64,000 nt of DNA from Phycobacter sedimenti (GTDB lineage: Bacteria; Pseudomonadota; Alphaproteobacteria; Rhodobacterales; Rhodobacteraceae): the NCBI RefSeq assembly GCF_038148855.1, contig NZ_JBBVGR010000007.1:62001-126000 (forward strand), in the 5' to 3' direction. Positions 1 through 9,567 of the stretch are shown here, piece after piece. The notes beneath the pieces were generated by a model. It had not been told where the DNA came from. It did not search any database and was given only the letters and a program-made list of their open reading frames with translations. The stretch's first letter is position 1, and the number at the start of each line of letters is the position of its first letter. Position numbers and translations under genes: made by a program.

Positions 1-168
1 CAAATGAAGATTGGCGCGCCAGACATCGCTCCAGCCCCCCTGAATGATCACGCCCCCGGGAACGACCTTTGGGCCCGAAAACCCATGTTCGCGCACTTCG
101 GCCAAAAGCGCGTGTTCCAGTCCCGGCGCAACGGTGAGAAAGATCTCGAATGTACCTGCATGTGTCAT
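1..168 (-). CDS. THUMP-domain class I SAM-dependent RNA methyltransferase, N-terminal fragment
   Basis: Only the first 56 codons are inside the window; the gene runs off the left edge. The peptide begins MTHAGTFEIFLTVAPGLEHA and continues with a glycine-rich stretch and WSDVWRANL, which resembles the start of the THUMP-methyltransferase family (RlmL/TrmN-like enzymes that methylate rRNA or tRNA). The catalytic Rossmann domain is outside the window, so the exact target cannot be told. A second in-frame ATG at 180 would add four residues (MDGA); neither start has a clearly better ribosome site. It reads in the same direction as the cyclase operon, 69 bases downstream of it. Confidence 0.6.
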   Translation of the reverse strand, partial: MTHAGTFEIFLTVAPGLEHALLAEVREHGFSGPKVVPGGVIIQGGWSDVWRANLHL

Positions 169-237
169 GGCTCCGTCCATAGCCGCAAAGACAGGGCACC
201 GCGACGAAAAAAGGACGGACAGGTGTCAAGATCACCG

Positions 238-1974
238 TCAGGCCTGAACCGGCGCGCGCAGCACGGCGGCGAAAACCGGAACAGGCTCTGCGTATCCCTT
301 GAGAGAGACCGCCGGAAGTGCCTCGAAATGAAACCGCTCCGAGCCGGAGGCCGCGCTGCGCGAGGCCTCATCGATCAGGACCTGGTCCGGCGCAGCCTTG
401 GAGCAGAGCCGTGCAGACAGGTTGACGGTCGAGCCCAGCACGGTGAAGTCCATCCGGTCGCGGGCTCCGGTGGCCCCCATGACCACTTCGCCAGAGGCAA
501 CGCCGATGCCCACGTGCAGATCATAGTCGGGGTAGATGCTGAGCAGATTTTGCAGGTCTGCGATGATCTCGACCGAGGCGGCAACGGCGCGTTCCTCCTT
601 GCCCTGCCCTTCGAAGACAGCGACCAGTGCATCGCCAATGAACTTGTCCACGTCGCCGCCGTATTTGTCGACCAGCCCCGCCTGCACATCAAAGTAACGG
701 TTGAGCACTTCGACCACGGTTTCGGGCGGAACAGTTTCGGAAAATGAGGTATAGCCGCGAATGTCAGTGAAGATGACCGAAACGCGCCGCCGTTCTCCGC
801 CGCGCCGCATGCCGCTGTCCTCGGCCTTGCGAATGGCCGACATCGTGCTGTGCGAGACGAATTTCATCAGCTCGAGCCGCTCGGCCAGATGGGCAATCAT
901 CTGGTTCACCTCCCGCGCCAGCTGACCGATCTCATCGCGACTGCTCACCCCGCGGACGCGGATGGCAAAGTCGCCCTGCCCGACCTTCTGCGCCACATCA
1001 CCGATTTTCAGGATCGGCCTCGTCAGCCCCTGCGCCATGAAAAACGCCCCCATGGCCGCCAGTACCAACCCGACCAGGCCCACCTTGGCAATCTGCAGGG
1101 TCATTGCGTTCACCACGGCATAGGCGCTGTCTTCGCTCAGCTCGGTGATCACGGCCCAGGGAAAGTGCGATGGAAAGGCATAGGCCCCAAGAACCGCCTC
1201 CCCATCCCGGCGCACATAGGGTTGCAGGGCGTCGGCCCGCGCGCCCGCCACGATCAATGGGATCGCGCTGGCCACGATCCGACGGTCCGAAACGACGCGT
1301 GGCCTGTCGGTCAGCACCAGCCGTCCGGCATGGTCCACGATCGCAATCTCGCCGCGCTGCGCAAAGGGATGTGAGGCCACCATCTGTGCCAGAAGATCGA
1401 GATCGATCTTGGCGGCCATGGTCACCTCCCGCCCCGCAATATGAGTATTGAGCGGCAGCGCCAGGGTGGCCATCCAGGTTTCGATTTCGGGCATGTAGCG
1501 GATCACCGGCCTGCCGAACTGGCCCGTTTCAGAGATAGAGGTGATGAGATCGGCGGGTGTTGAAAGAACCTCCACCGGATCCAGACCAGCTGCCTGCAGA
1601 CGGTCGCTGTACTTGGCATTGGCCACCAGAATCGGCAGATCGGACCCCGCGACAGACAGCTGAAGCGCAGCCACCTGAGGAAGCTCCTGCAGACCCAGTG
1701 TCAGCAGGGAAACCTTCTGCGCAACATCGAGATCAGGGCTGTCGACCCCGTTTCGGATCACCATCAAAGGGGTGAGCCAACGACCCTGAAAGGTATTGTC
1801 GAACGACGTGCGCAGCTCGGCTGCAACCGAGGTCAGATCTTCGTTCGCCGCACTCTTGAGTTCATCCCGCGTCAGGCGGCTGATGTTCTGGGCAACAAGG
1901 ATCAGCGGCCCCACGGACAACAGAACCGCGAACAGAAAGAACTTGGCACGCAGGGGAAAGCGAAGGCCTTTCAT
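238..1974 (-). CDS. Membrane adenylate cyclase: Cache-like sensor, HAMP, class III catalytic domain
   Basis: 578 residues. A first membrane helix (about 10-29) and a second (about 296-316) flank a periplasmic segment of some 260 residues that looks like a double-Cache sensor. A HAMP linker follows (about 317-370), then a class III nucleotide cyclase domain (about 395-565). The two metal-binding aspartates are present (D404 in FTDIRGYT, D448 in KFIGDA), and K444 plus the DFTVLGSTVN motif favour ATP over GTP. The likely product is cAMP made in the cytoplasm in response to an envelope signal. The start codon overlaps the stop of the PKD gene (ATGA), so translation is probably coupled. It is the last gene of a three-gene operon. 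The signal and the cAMP target are unknown. Confidence 0.88.
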   Translation of the reverse strand: MKGLRFPLRAKFFLFAVLLSVGPLILVAQNISRLTRDELKSAANEDLTSVAAELRTSFDNTFQGRWLTPLMVIRNGVDSPDLDVAQKVSLLTLGLQELPQVAALQLSVAGSDLPILVANAKYSDRLQAAGLDPVEVLSTPADLITSISETGQFGRPVIRYMPEIETWMATLALPLNTHIAGREVTMAAKIDLDLLAQMVASHPFAQRGEIAIVDHAGRLVLTDRPRVVSDRRIVASAIPLIVAGARADALQPYVRRDGEAVLGAYAFPSHFPWAVITELSEDSAYAVVNAMTLQIAKVGLVGLVLAAMGAFFMAQGLTRPILKIGDVAQKVGQGDFAIRVRGVSSRDEIGQLAREVNQMIAHLAERLELMKFVSHSTMSAIRKAEDSGMRRGGERRRVSVIFTDIRGYTSFSETVPPETVVEVLNRYFDVQAGLVDKYGGDVDKFIGDALVAVFEGQGKEERAVAASVEIIADLQNLLSIYPDYDLHVGIGVASGEVVMGATGARDRMDFTVLGSTVNLSARLCSKAAPDQVLIDEASRSAASGSERFHFEALPAVSLKGYAEPVPVFAAVLRAPVQA

Positions 1975-4900
1975 GGCCGTGCCACCGCAGTGATCACGGC
2001 CGTATCGCGGGCAATCCCGCAGGCAAGGCCGGTGGCATCACGCCCTTCAAGCGTGACGGTATATTCCCCGGGGCTTGCGTAACGATGGCGGTTCACCGCC
2101 CCACTGGCGCGCGCCCCGTCGCCAAAGTCCCAGGTAAGACGGACCCCCTGCCCGTCAGGGTCCTGAACCCCGGTGGCATCAAAAGACACTACATCATGGG
2201 CGGCCCCGACCAGCACCTTGCGATCCGGTCCGGCATCCACCTGCGGCGGAGCGTTGACAAGGATTTCGGCGGTGTCCAGACCCGTGTCACAGCCGGAAGC
2301 GCCACTATCGTCGCGCACGGCCAGGGTCACGGTTCGCGCGCCGGGGCTGTCAAAGATGCGTTCAACCTGCGCGCCTTTCAGCACAGTCCCGTCGCTGAAG
2401 GTCCAGATCCATTCCGTCGGCCTGCCGTCCAGATCGGCAGAGGCCCCCGCATCAAAGCGCAGCACGTCGCCGGCACAGGCGACCCGGTCTGGTCCCGCCA
2501 TCGCCACAGGTGGGGCGTTGACCCGGACGTAGACCTCTTCGCGCCGGGTTGCTCCGATCAGATCCGAACCATCCGTCAGCGTCAGCGCCACGGGAAAGAC
2601 GCCGGGGCTTTGGAATGTGTGGCTGGCCGAAGCACCGCTGGCCGAAGCCGTCCTGTCAAACAACCAGCTTGCGGTCTCTCCTTTCGCCAACGGGATGTCC
2701 CAGGTGACCGGCTCACCGGGGCAAACGGCATTCTCAGTTGCCAGTCCGGCGAAGGGAGCCGGGCTCACCGTGATCTGCCGCGTGACGACCGATGTGCTGT
2801 TCAAGACCCCCGCGTCATCCGTCACGGCAAGGCGCACCCCATAGGTTCCAGCCTTTTCATACCGATGAGAGACAAGCACACCACCGGCGCTGGCTCCATC
2901 GCCGAAATCCCAGTCGAAAGCCGTGATCGCCCCATCCGGGTCGCTGCTTGTGCCGGCATCAAGGCGCAGGTCCTCTCCTACGGAGGCTTGCAGCGGCGCG
3001 TCAAAGGCGGCCAAGGGGGGCGCGTTGATGGTGATCTCGCGGTTTGCCATCAGAACGTCACACCCCTTCGTGCCGCCCTCCAGCTCCAGCGTCAGGGTCA
3101 CCGGGTAGCGCCCCGGCTCGGCAAAACGATGAGAGACCTCTGCGCCGGAGGCCGTGCTGCCATCTCCAAACTCCCAGGTCAGAGCCGCAACACGCTCGCT
3201 GCCGAGATTGCGGATCTCGGCCTCAAAGCTCAGATCCGCGTCAAGGGCACCCCGGTCAGGACCCAGGATCACCGGCTCCGGCGCTGCAACAACGGTGACC
3301 TCTGCAGTATCGGTATCCAGCGGGCTGCAACTGTTGCGCGCATCCCCCGAGATCGTCAGGGTCACGGTATAGGTTCCCGGTCGGGTATAGCGGTATTCCG
3401 GGGTTGCACCGCTGCCGTTGCCCCCGTCGCCAAAGGTCCAGGCAAAGGTGTTGACCGCTCCATCCGCATCCGTCGATTGCATGCCGTCAAAGCGTACTGG
3501 CTGATTGGTGCATACTGTTCTGTCAGGGCCCGCGGCAGCGATCGGCCCCTCCTGCACCACGGCCGCAATCCGGTCCACGGCGCTGCCATACCTGCTGCCC
3601 GTCTCGTTTTTTACGGTGAGGGTGACAGGATAGACTCCCGGGCGTTCATAGCTCTTGCTGGGATTGATAAGGTCCGAAGTCTCTCCATCGCCAAAATCCC
3701 AGGCATAAAGCAGCAGCCCGCCGTCCGGGTCGCGGCTACCCGAGGCGTCAAACAGGATCGGCTCACCCGAACAGACCTCGCGGTTGCCCCCCGCGTCGGC
3801 AAAGGGACGGGCCCGGATGGTCACCCGCGTTGCCGAAACCGCGCGGGCGTTGCTGAGGCCAGTGCCGTCATCCACCCAAAGAGTCACGGGATAGACACCC
3901 GGACCAGGAAACACATGCGTGACCTGCTCGCCTTTGCGGGGGGTGCTGTCGTCGCCGAAGTCCCACTCGTAGATCAGGGTGTCCCCATCCCCGTCGCTGG
4001 AGGCACTGCCGTCAAAACTAACATAGCGCTGTTCCGTCTCGATTTCAGGACCGGCATCGGCGATGGGCGGATGGTTGACCCGCACGGTCAGATCGTCCAC
4101 CGCGGTGCTGTTGCTCACGCCAGCCGCGTCAGTCACCACCAGCTGAGCGGACCAGACCCCAGGCGACACATAGGCCCGCTCAAGATAGGCGGCGTCCAGT
4201 GGCGATCCGAGATCGTCGAATTCCCAGCGATAGGACGTCAGAACGCCATCGGCATCGAAACTCTGGCGACCGTCAAACGTGACGGTGGTGCCCGGGGCCA
4301 CCAACCGGTCGGGCCCGGCAATGGCCACTGGCGGCGCATTTACGGTTATCAGGACTTCCCCATCATCTCGCGCAGGCGCAAGGGCAAAGTCATCCTCCAC
4401 GCTGAGCCGCACCGCGTATAGTCCCGGCGCGTCGAACACATGCGCCACCCGTTCCCCTTGCTTCACCGTGCCATCGGGGAAGTACCAGCGATAGCGGGCG
4501 ATCTTGCCGTCCGGGTCGACAGAGGCCCGCCCCGACAGCACCACCTCATCGCCGGGGGCAACGGTTTGCGGCGGGCCTGCATCCGCAATCGGCGCGGCAT
4601 TCACCACGACTTGCAAGGTGTCGCGGTCCCTGTTGCGCGGCGCCGTGCTGTCATCGCGCACCACGAGCGCCACGTCATAGGTGCCGACACGCGCATAGGC
4701 ATGCGTCGGGTTCGGCCCCTGCCCTGTGCTGCCGTCGCCAAAATCCCAGAGCCATTCGATCACCTTGCCATCGGGATCACGCGAGCCTGTGCCGTCAAAC
4801 TGAACCTCGCTCGCCGTGACAAACTGATCCGGGCCGGCCTCTGCCACTGGCGCGGCATCCACGCGCACGGACTGGCTCAGAGATTGCAGAGCCGAAGCCG

Positions 4901-6860
4901 TGCCGCTGTTGTCCTCGACCAGCAAGGTCACCTCATAGGTTCCGGGCGCACTCCAGGCATAGCTGGCGGTTTGCCCCTCTCCCATTGCCCCGTCTCCGAA
5001 ATCCCAGATGAAAGACACGATCTGGCCATCCTCGTCGCTGCTTTCCCCGGCATCAAACCGCGCGACTTCCGAAACGGAGATCGGCCGCTCCGGCACTGTG
5101 AACCGGGGCACCGGCGGCATGTTCACGTCAACCTGCAAGGCATCTGTGGCCATATCGTTGGAGACACCGCTGTCATCTGTTACCCGCAGCGAGACGCGAA
5201 ATGTCCCTGATCTCTGGTAGGCGTGGCTGACCTCGGCCCCTTCAAGTGTCGTGCCGTCGCCCATGTCCCAGAGATACCCGGATATGCCCCCGTCCACATC
5301 GTAGCTGGCCCGCGCAGAGAAGCGCAGCGTCTGACCGACAGTTCCGATCTGATCGCTGCCTGCCTCGGCAACCGGGGATGCGTTGACAAAGACCTGCCGC
5401 GTTGCAACGCCAAAGTTGCAGGGATGGTCGGTCTCATCCCGCACCCGCAGCACGGCACGATAGGTTCCGGGTCGGTCATAGACATGACGCACCTTGTCGC
5501 CCTCGGCCGCTGCGCCATCGCCAAATGTCCAGCCATAGCGTGTGATCGGACTGTCCGAGGGCCGTGAAGCACTGCCGTCAAAGGCCACCACCTGACCCGG
5601 TGCCACGAGGACATCCTCCCCCGGCACCGCGACCGGTGCGTTACGCACATGCACCGGCAACTCAAGGCTTGCCCCGCGCCCGGGTCGCGCGCCGGGCTCC
5701 AGCACATTCAGGCGCGCGGTGTAGCGCCCCGGCGCGGTGTAACGGTGAACGACGGCAGCGTTTTGGGACCCGGAGCCATCGCTAAACTCCCAGGAATAGG
5801 ACAGCGGAGAGCGCCCCTCGGAAAGGCTCGCCTCAAATCCAACCGCCCGGCAATCCGCGAGCGGGCTGGCCAACCCGGCGGCCACCGGCCTGCGCGGCTG
5901 GAGGGCGATGCGCGGCGGCATGCTGAGGGGCAACGGCGCGCCCTTATCATCGAAAACCGCCAGCGTGACATCGTTTGGCACCTCAAAGCCCCCCGAAAGG
6001 GAGAGCGCCATGTCATGCGCTGCCTCGCCCCTGTTCGCGTCACTTGGGATGACCGTGTCCGATGCCCAGACATCCTGACCAGAGATCTGGACCTCGTGGT
6101 CACTGTATTGCGTCAGCAGGTTCAGATCGCCATTGGCCCCGTCAAAGCTCTGTATCCGCAGCGGAACGGAACCGGGTGGAGCCGTGAACCAAAGCTCGGT
6201 CGGCGGGCTGTTTCCCGGCCAGCGCACCGTTGGCCTGTAGGAAAACATCTGAAGTCCCTGCGGCGCCACATTGCGATCCCGCGCAAGGCTCAGCGCAAGC
6301 GAAAATCCATTGCCGTCATTGCCCCTGGCGCCCTCCACATCGAGGCGGAAATAGGCACGCCCTTCGATGATCTCCCCCTGACGCGCCTGCAGCGCCGCGA
6401 ATGTGATCCAGCGCCCGTCTGTGGCATCATCATTGCCAAATTCCCGCTCCCGCAGAAGCTTTCCCGGAGCCGGAACCGCCTCAGGCCTGCGGGCCGCCCG
6501 TGCGCCATCCTTTACCGGGGCGGGCCGCTCGATGTCCGAATAGCTGCCCTGACCACCAAACAGGCGAAAACGCGTCAGGGCATCCGCAGTTCCGCCGTAT
6601 GAAAAATCGCCCTCAGCGTGGGTTTCGGGATCAAAAAGGCGCAGGTAAAGCCGCTCTGTCTGATCGCTGGGCAGGCTGAAGAAGATCTGCTCGCGGCTGT
6701 CGACATCGCCTTCACGGCTGGGAGCCGCCTGACCGTAGACCACGATCAGGGCCTCCTGAACGCTGGTCCCCTGCGCCCAAAGCGCGTCCGTGGTGGCAAA
6801 GGCGCACAGGCCAAGCCCCGTGACAGCAGACCAAAGGGTTCTGCAGGTCTTTACGGTCAT
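1971..6860 (-). CDS. Giant exported protein with about 15 PKD repeats
   Basis: 1629 residues with a signal peptide (hydrophobic core followed by DALWAQ, cleavage near residue 30). The first 330 or so residues are not recognised. The rest is a tandem array of PKD-type beta-sandwich domains, each about 85 residues, marked by recurring W-x-F-G-D-G signatures such as YGWTFGDG, FIWDFGDG, WLWDFGDG and LTWDFGDG. I count fifteen, of which two or three are degenerate (YRWEFDD, SWLFDRT). There is no C-terminal anchor, sorting signal or catalytic motif, so a binding or scaffold role in the periplasm or at the cell surface is inferred. The ATG at 6860 has GGGCGGAAAT before it and lies 28 bases after the LysM/FecR gene. 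Its 3' end overlaps the cyclase start by four bases. Confidence 0.85.
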   Translation of the reverse strand: MTVKTCRTLWSAVTGLGLCAFATTDALWAQGTSVQEALIVVYGQAAPSREGDVDSREQIFFSLPSDQTERLYLRLFDPETHAEGDFSYGGTADALTRFRLFGGQGSYSDIERPAPVKDGARAARRPEAVPAPGKLLREREFGNDDATDGRWITFAALQARQGEIIEGRAYFRLDVEGARGNDGNGFSLALSLARDRNVAPQGLQMFSYRPTVRWPGNSPPTELWFTAPPGSVPLRIQSFDGANGDLNLLTQYSDHEVQISGQDVWASDTVIPSDANRGEAAHDMALSLSGGFEVPNDVTLAVFDDKGAPLPLSMPPRIALQPRRPVAAGLASPLADCRAVGFEASLSEGRSPLSYSWEFSDGSGSQNAAVVHRYTAPGRYTARLNVLEPGARPGRGASLELPVHVRNAPVAVPGEDVLVAPGQVVAFDGSASRPSDSPITRYGWTFGDGAAAEGDKVRHVYDRPGTYRAVLRVRDETDHPCNFGVATRQVFVNASPVAEAGSDQIGTVGQTLRFSARASYDVDGGISGYLWDMGDGTTLEGAEVSHAYQRSGTFRVSLRVTDDSGVSNDMATDALQVDVNMPPVPRFTVPERPISVSEVARFDAGESSDEDGQIVSFIWDFGDGAMGEGQTASYAWSAPGTYEVTLLVEDNSGTASALQSLSQSVRVDAAPVAEAGPDQFVTASEVQFDGTGSRDPDGKVIEWLWDFGDGSTGQGPNPTHAYARVGTYDVALVVRDDSTAPRNRDRDTLQVVVNAAPIADAGPPQTVAPGDEVVLSGRASVDPDGKIARYRWYFPDGTVKQGERVAHVFDAPGLYAVRLSVEDDFALAPARDDGEVLITVNAPPVAIAGPDRLVAPGTTVTFDGRQSFDADGVLTSYRWEFDDLGSPLDAAYLERAYVSPGVWSAQLVVTDAAGVSNSTAVDDLTVRVNHPPIADAGPEIETEQRYVSFDGSASSDGDGDTLIYEWDFGDDSTPRKGEQVTHVFPGPGVYPVTLWVDDGTGLSNARAVSATRVTIRARPFADAGGNREVCSGEPILFDASGSRDPDGGLLLYAWDFGDGETSDLINPSKSYERPGVYPVTLTVKNETGSRYGSAVDRIAAVVQEGPIAAAGPDRTVCTNQPVRFDGMQSTDADGAVNTFAWTFGDGGNGSGATPEYRYTRPGTYTVTLTISGDARNSCSPLDTDTAEVTVVAAPEPVILGPDRGALDADLSFEAEIRNLGSERVAALTWEFGDGSTASGAEVSHRFAEPGRYPVTLTLELEGGTKGCDVLMANREITINAPPLAAFDAPLQASVGEDLRLDAGTSSDPDGAITAFDWDFGDGASAGGVLVSHRYEKAGTYGVRLAVTDDAGVLNSTSVVTRQITVSPAPFAGLATENAVCPGEPVTWDIPLAKGETASWLFDRTASASGASASHTFQSPGVFPVALTLTDGSDLIGATRREEVYVRVNAPPVAMAGPDRVACAGDVLRFDAGASADLDGRPTEWIWTFSDGTVLKGAQVERIFDSPGARTVTLAVRDDSGASGCDTGLDTAEILVNAPPQVDAGPDRKVLVGAAHDVVSFDATGVQDPDGQGVRLTWDFGDGARASGAVNRHRYASPGEYTVTLEGRDATGLACGIARDTAVITAVARP

Positions 6861-6888
6861 ATTTCCGCCCCTTGTCTTTCAGCCTTCC

Positions 6889-9243
6889 TCACCGGAAAGC
6901 CGCATTTCCCACGTAGTCCTCGATCATGACTTCCACCAAAAACAGATCGCCCGGCTCGGGCGGCAGCACGGCCCGGCATGTCTCGGCCGCCGTGTCGCAC
7001 CGCAAATACCCGGAGACCTCACGCCCGCCGATCTCGATCACAAAGGATGCGGCCTGACGCAAACCCGATCCATCGCGGGCGCGCACTTCGATCTGGATCC
7101 CGCCTGCGTCGCCGTCCGGACGGGACAGCGTCACCCCCAGAACCTCGGGCGGTTCGGTATCGAAGACCGTGCTGACCTGTTTGACGGCCACATTGCCCAC
7201 GGCATCCTCTGCAACCAGCTCGATCACGTTGCGTCCCGGCGCAAGCAGCACCTCATGGGCAAAACGCCCCTCTGACATCGTCACCGCATCGCCATTCACA
7301 AACAGAGAGACCGCATCGCCGACCTCACCCTCAAGAGCGAGGCTGTCTTTGCCCACCACTGCTGGCGGGGGGACATCCAGCACAATTTCAGGCGCATGCT
7401 GATCGCGCAAAGCCGCAAAGGCTAGTTCCCCCTCCACCGCGCCCAAAGGCGAGAGTACTTCGATCCGGTAATCCAGCGCCGGATCCGAGGCAGGAACCGA
7501 GAAGGACAACCGCCCATCTTCCGCCACCCGGGTGCGCAGCACATCCCCACCGGGCCCCAAAACGCGCGCTTCTGCCCCCGGCGCGGCATCCGCGCTTGCG
7601 CTCACCGACAACTCATCTGATCGCGTGGCCAGAGCCGACCCCGCACGCGGCATGCCCGCATCCAGAACGATGCTGACCTCGACCCCGGGCCTGTAGACAA
7701 CGGTGGTCTCGCGGGTCGTACGGTTGCCGGCCGGATCGATGGCAACAACCGAGAGCAAGGTCTCTCCCGGCTCAAGTGTCAGGTACTTTTCGAAACTCCC
7801 ATCCGCCGAGGTGTTGAGCGTCTCTCCATTCAAATCAACCCGCGCATTGGCCTCTGCCGCGCCCAGAACCATCACACCTGGCTCGGACAGGACAGCCCCC
7901 TGCGATGGTGCAAGGAGCGTGAGATACGGAGGGACCTTGTCTTCGCGCATGGCAAATCCGCGCGGAACGCTCCAGGCGCCGGGCAAGCCCAGCTGGTCCA
8001 GCGCAGCCACGCGCCAGAAATACTGGTCCGGGGGCAGTTCAGCCGAAAAACCTGTCTCTTTCACGCCCCATTCGGACAGCTTCATGGCATTGAATGCAGG
8101 GTCTCTGGCCACCTCTAGCCAATAAGCTTTGGCATCCGGGAAGGCCTCCCAGCCAAGCTCGGCAACACCCGAGTAGATCGTCTCGCCCTGGGTCGGCATC
8201 TGCAAGGTTGGGCCCGACAGAACCGCCGCACGCGCCGCCTTGCCGTCCGCGATCACAACACCTTCATTCTTGCCAACCACAATACGATCCGGGCCACGCG
8301 CGATCTCCAGATCGGTGCTGTCGTAATTCACGAACCGGGCACCACTGTCATCGTTCTTGATCCAGAAATCGGCAGAGTTGGTCCGGGTCTGCAGCCCTGG
8401 GACATCGATCTCGAACGTGGTCTTTTCGGTCAACTGGTTCAGCAGCGCGTAAAAATCCCCATTGGCGAGGGTCACCTTGGTCACCTCGTCGCCCGTCAAG
8501 GGATCCGATCGCATCCGCTGAATGGTGGCATTTGAGTTGGGATTGAGACGCAAGCGGCTGAGGTCACGGAAGGTGATTTGAGTTGTACTGGCCGAAAGGG
8601 TGCGCACACGCTCAAATTCGACAAGGATATCGTCCAGCTTCCGCCCGGACCACGCTGGTTCGGTGGGCGCACGCCCTTCCACCTTGCCCTGTACATCAGA
8701 CATCACGGCCTCGGCAGCCCTGTCGCGTTGCGCGATGGACAGATCCAGAGCGACCCCGGCAAATTCGGTCGCCAGATCGGCGAGGCTCACGACCTGGCGC
8801 CAGGCGCCTGCGGTGCGTTGGCCGACCGCCAGATCCCGGTTTTCAATGGCTTGCCCGATTTCAACCGGCGCGAAGATACCGGCGCCTTCTGCATTGGCGG
8901 ATTGTATCGCACTCAAAGAGGTACGCAGCGCCGCATCCGCAGCGCTCACTTGCCGCACGGGCATCATGAGCCGCATGCCGGGCCGCAGATCCACGGGCGA
9001 TGCAATGTCGTTCAGCGCCAGCACGGTCGGCCAGAGATCCGGGTCTTTCAGATGCCTGCCGACCACGGCTCGGATCGTATCACCTTTCTGAAACTCGAAA
9101 GGCACGAGGGGCGCATCCAAAGGATCGTCTTCAGCCAGGGCAGCTTCGGGAGCAAACGACAACAGGAAAAACGCGCTGCCCATGGCCCGCAGCATTGAAA
9201 CAAACAGCTGCTTTACCGTTTTTGCAGTAATTCGCCTCGGCAT
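6889..9243 (-). CDS. Exported LysM-FecR protein with Ig-like repeats
   Basis: 784 residues. A signal peptide ends at about ALA-ED (residue 40). A LysM peptidoglycan-binding module follows (about 50-95; GDTIRAVVGRHLKDPDLW). A FecR-like beta domain occupies about 220-330 (VTLANGDFYALLNQLTEKTT onward). Then come a fibronectin-like domain and two or more Ig-like domains of the kind with VLGAAEANARVDLNGE and LEGEVGDAVSLFVNG. I start at the ATG at 9243, which has CGGAA seven bases upstream; an in-frame TTG at 9249 would add two residues. It is the first gene of the LysM/FecR - PKD - cyclase operon. FecR domains normally regulate through the envelope, but no ECF sigma factor is beside it; the partner here seems to be the cyclase. 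Confidence 0.82.
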   Translation of the reverse strand: MPRRITAKTVKQLFVSMLRAMGSAFFLLSFAPEAALAEDDPLDAPLVPFEFQKGDTIRAVVGRHLKDPDLWPTVLALNDIASPVDLRPGMRLMMPVRQVSAADAALRTSLSAIQSANAEGAGIFAPVEIGQAIENRDLAVGQRTAGAWRQVVSLADLATEFAGVALDLSIAQRDRAAEAVMSDVQGKVEGRAPTEPAWSGRKLDDILVEFERVRTLSASTTQITFRDLSRLRLNPNSNATIQRMRSDPLTGDEVTKVTLANGDFYALLNQLTEKTTFEIDVPGLQTRTNSADFWIKNDDSGARFVNYDSTDLEIARGPDRIVVGKNEGVVIADGKAARAAVLSGPTLQMPTQGETIYSGVAELGWEAFPDAKAYWLEVARDPAFNAMKLSEWGVKETGFSAELPPDQYFWRVAALDQLGLPGAWSVPRGFAMREDKVPPYLTLLAPSQGAVLSEPGVMVLGAAEANARVDLNGETLNTSADGSFEKYLTLEPGETLLSVVAIDPAGNRTTRETTVVYRPGVEVSIVLDAGMPRAGSALATRSDELSVSASADAAPGAEARVLGPGGDVLRTRVAEDGRLSFSVPASDPALDYRIEVLSPLGAVEGELAFAALRDQHAPEIVLDVPPPAVVGKDSLALEGEVGDAVSLFVNGDAVTMSEGRFAHEVLLAPGRNVIELVAEDAVGNVAVKQVSTVFDTEPPEVLGVTLSRPDGDAGGIQIEVRARDGSGLRQAASFVIEIGGREVSGYLRCDTAAETCRAVLPPEPGDLFLVEVMIEDYVGNAAFR

Positions 9244-9567
9244 AAACAATTCCGTTCAACCAAGCGAGGCTGGCACACTCAGGACCTGACGTGACCAACG
9301 TCGCAGTCGTACTCTTATTGGAACGATTACGCCCCAAATTAGCCAATTTTCAAAGGAAATAATGAAATCGGCCCGTGATCAGTCTGGCTCGGTGCTGTGG
9401 ATGAAGCGGGGCTTGTCGGGACTATCTCCATTGATTCGACTGCCGAATTCCGGAACCTGACCAGAAAGTCGGCAGAGGCACGCAAAGATCGCCAGACCGC
9501 CCTTCAGGCAGCCCGGCGACCCCGTCATCCAGCCAATCTGCATCCGGCCAACCGAACCTGGCCGTTT
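9244..9567. other. Intergenic region with the signalling operon promoter side and a livF 3' hairpin
   Basis: 324 bases with no credible gene. Reading minus, a TTGAAA element (near 9355) and TAATCG 18 bases on could be a sigma-70-type promoter for the LysM/FecR operon; this is weak. An inverted repeat GACGT-N5-ACGTC lies at 9288-9302, about 45 bases before the start codon. Just after the livF stop, CGGCCA-N8-TGGCCG (9545-9564) could form a small hairpin, but on the minus strand no T-run follows, so it is not a convincing intrinsic terminator. Confidence 0.4.

Noticed and set aside
2085..4421. 778-codon plus-strand frame opposite the PKD gene
   Set aside because: A mirror of the repetitive PKD coding sequence with no domain pattern; the minus strand has clear WxFGDG repeats.
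2000..5830. Repetitive DNA suspected as a CRISPR array or tandem repeat element
   Set aside because: The period is about 250-270 bases, in frame and diverged, and it encodes PKD domains; there are no short identical repeats with unique spacers.
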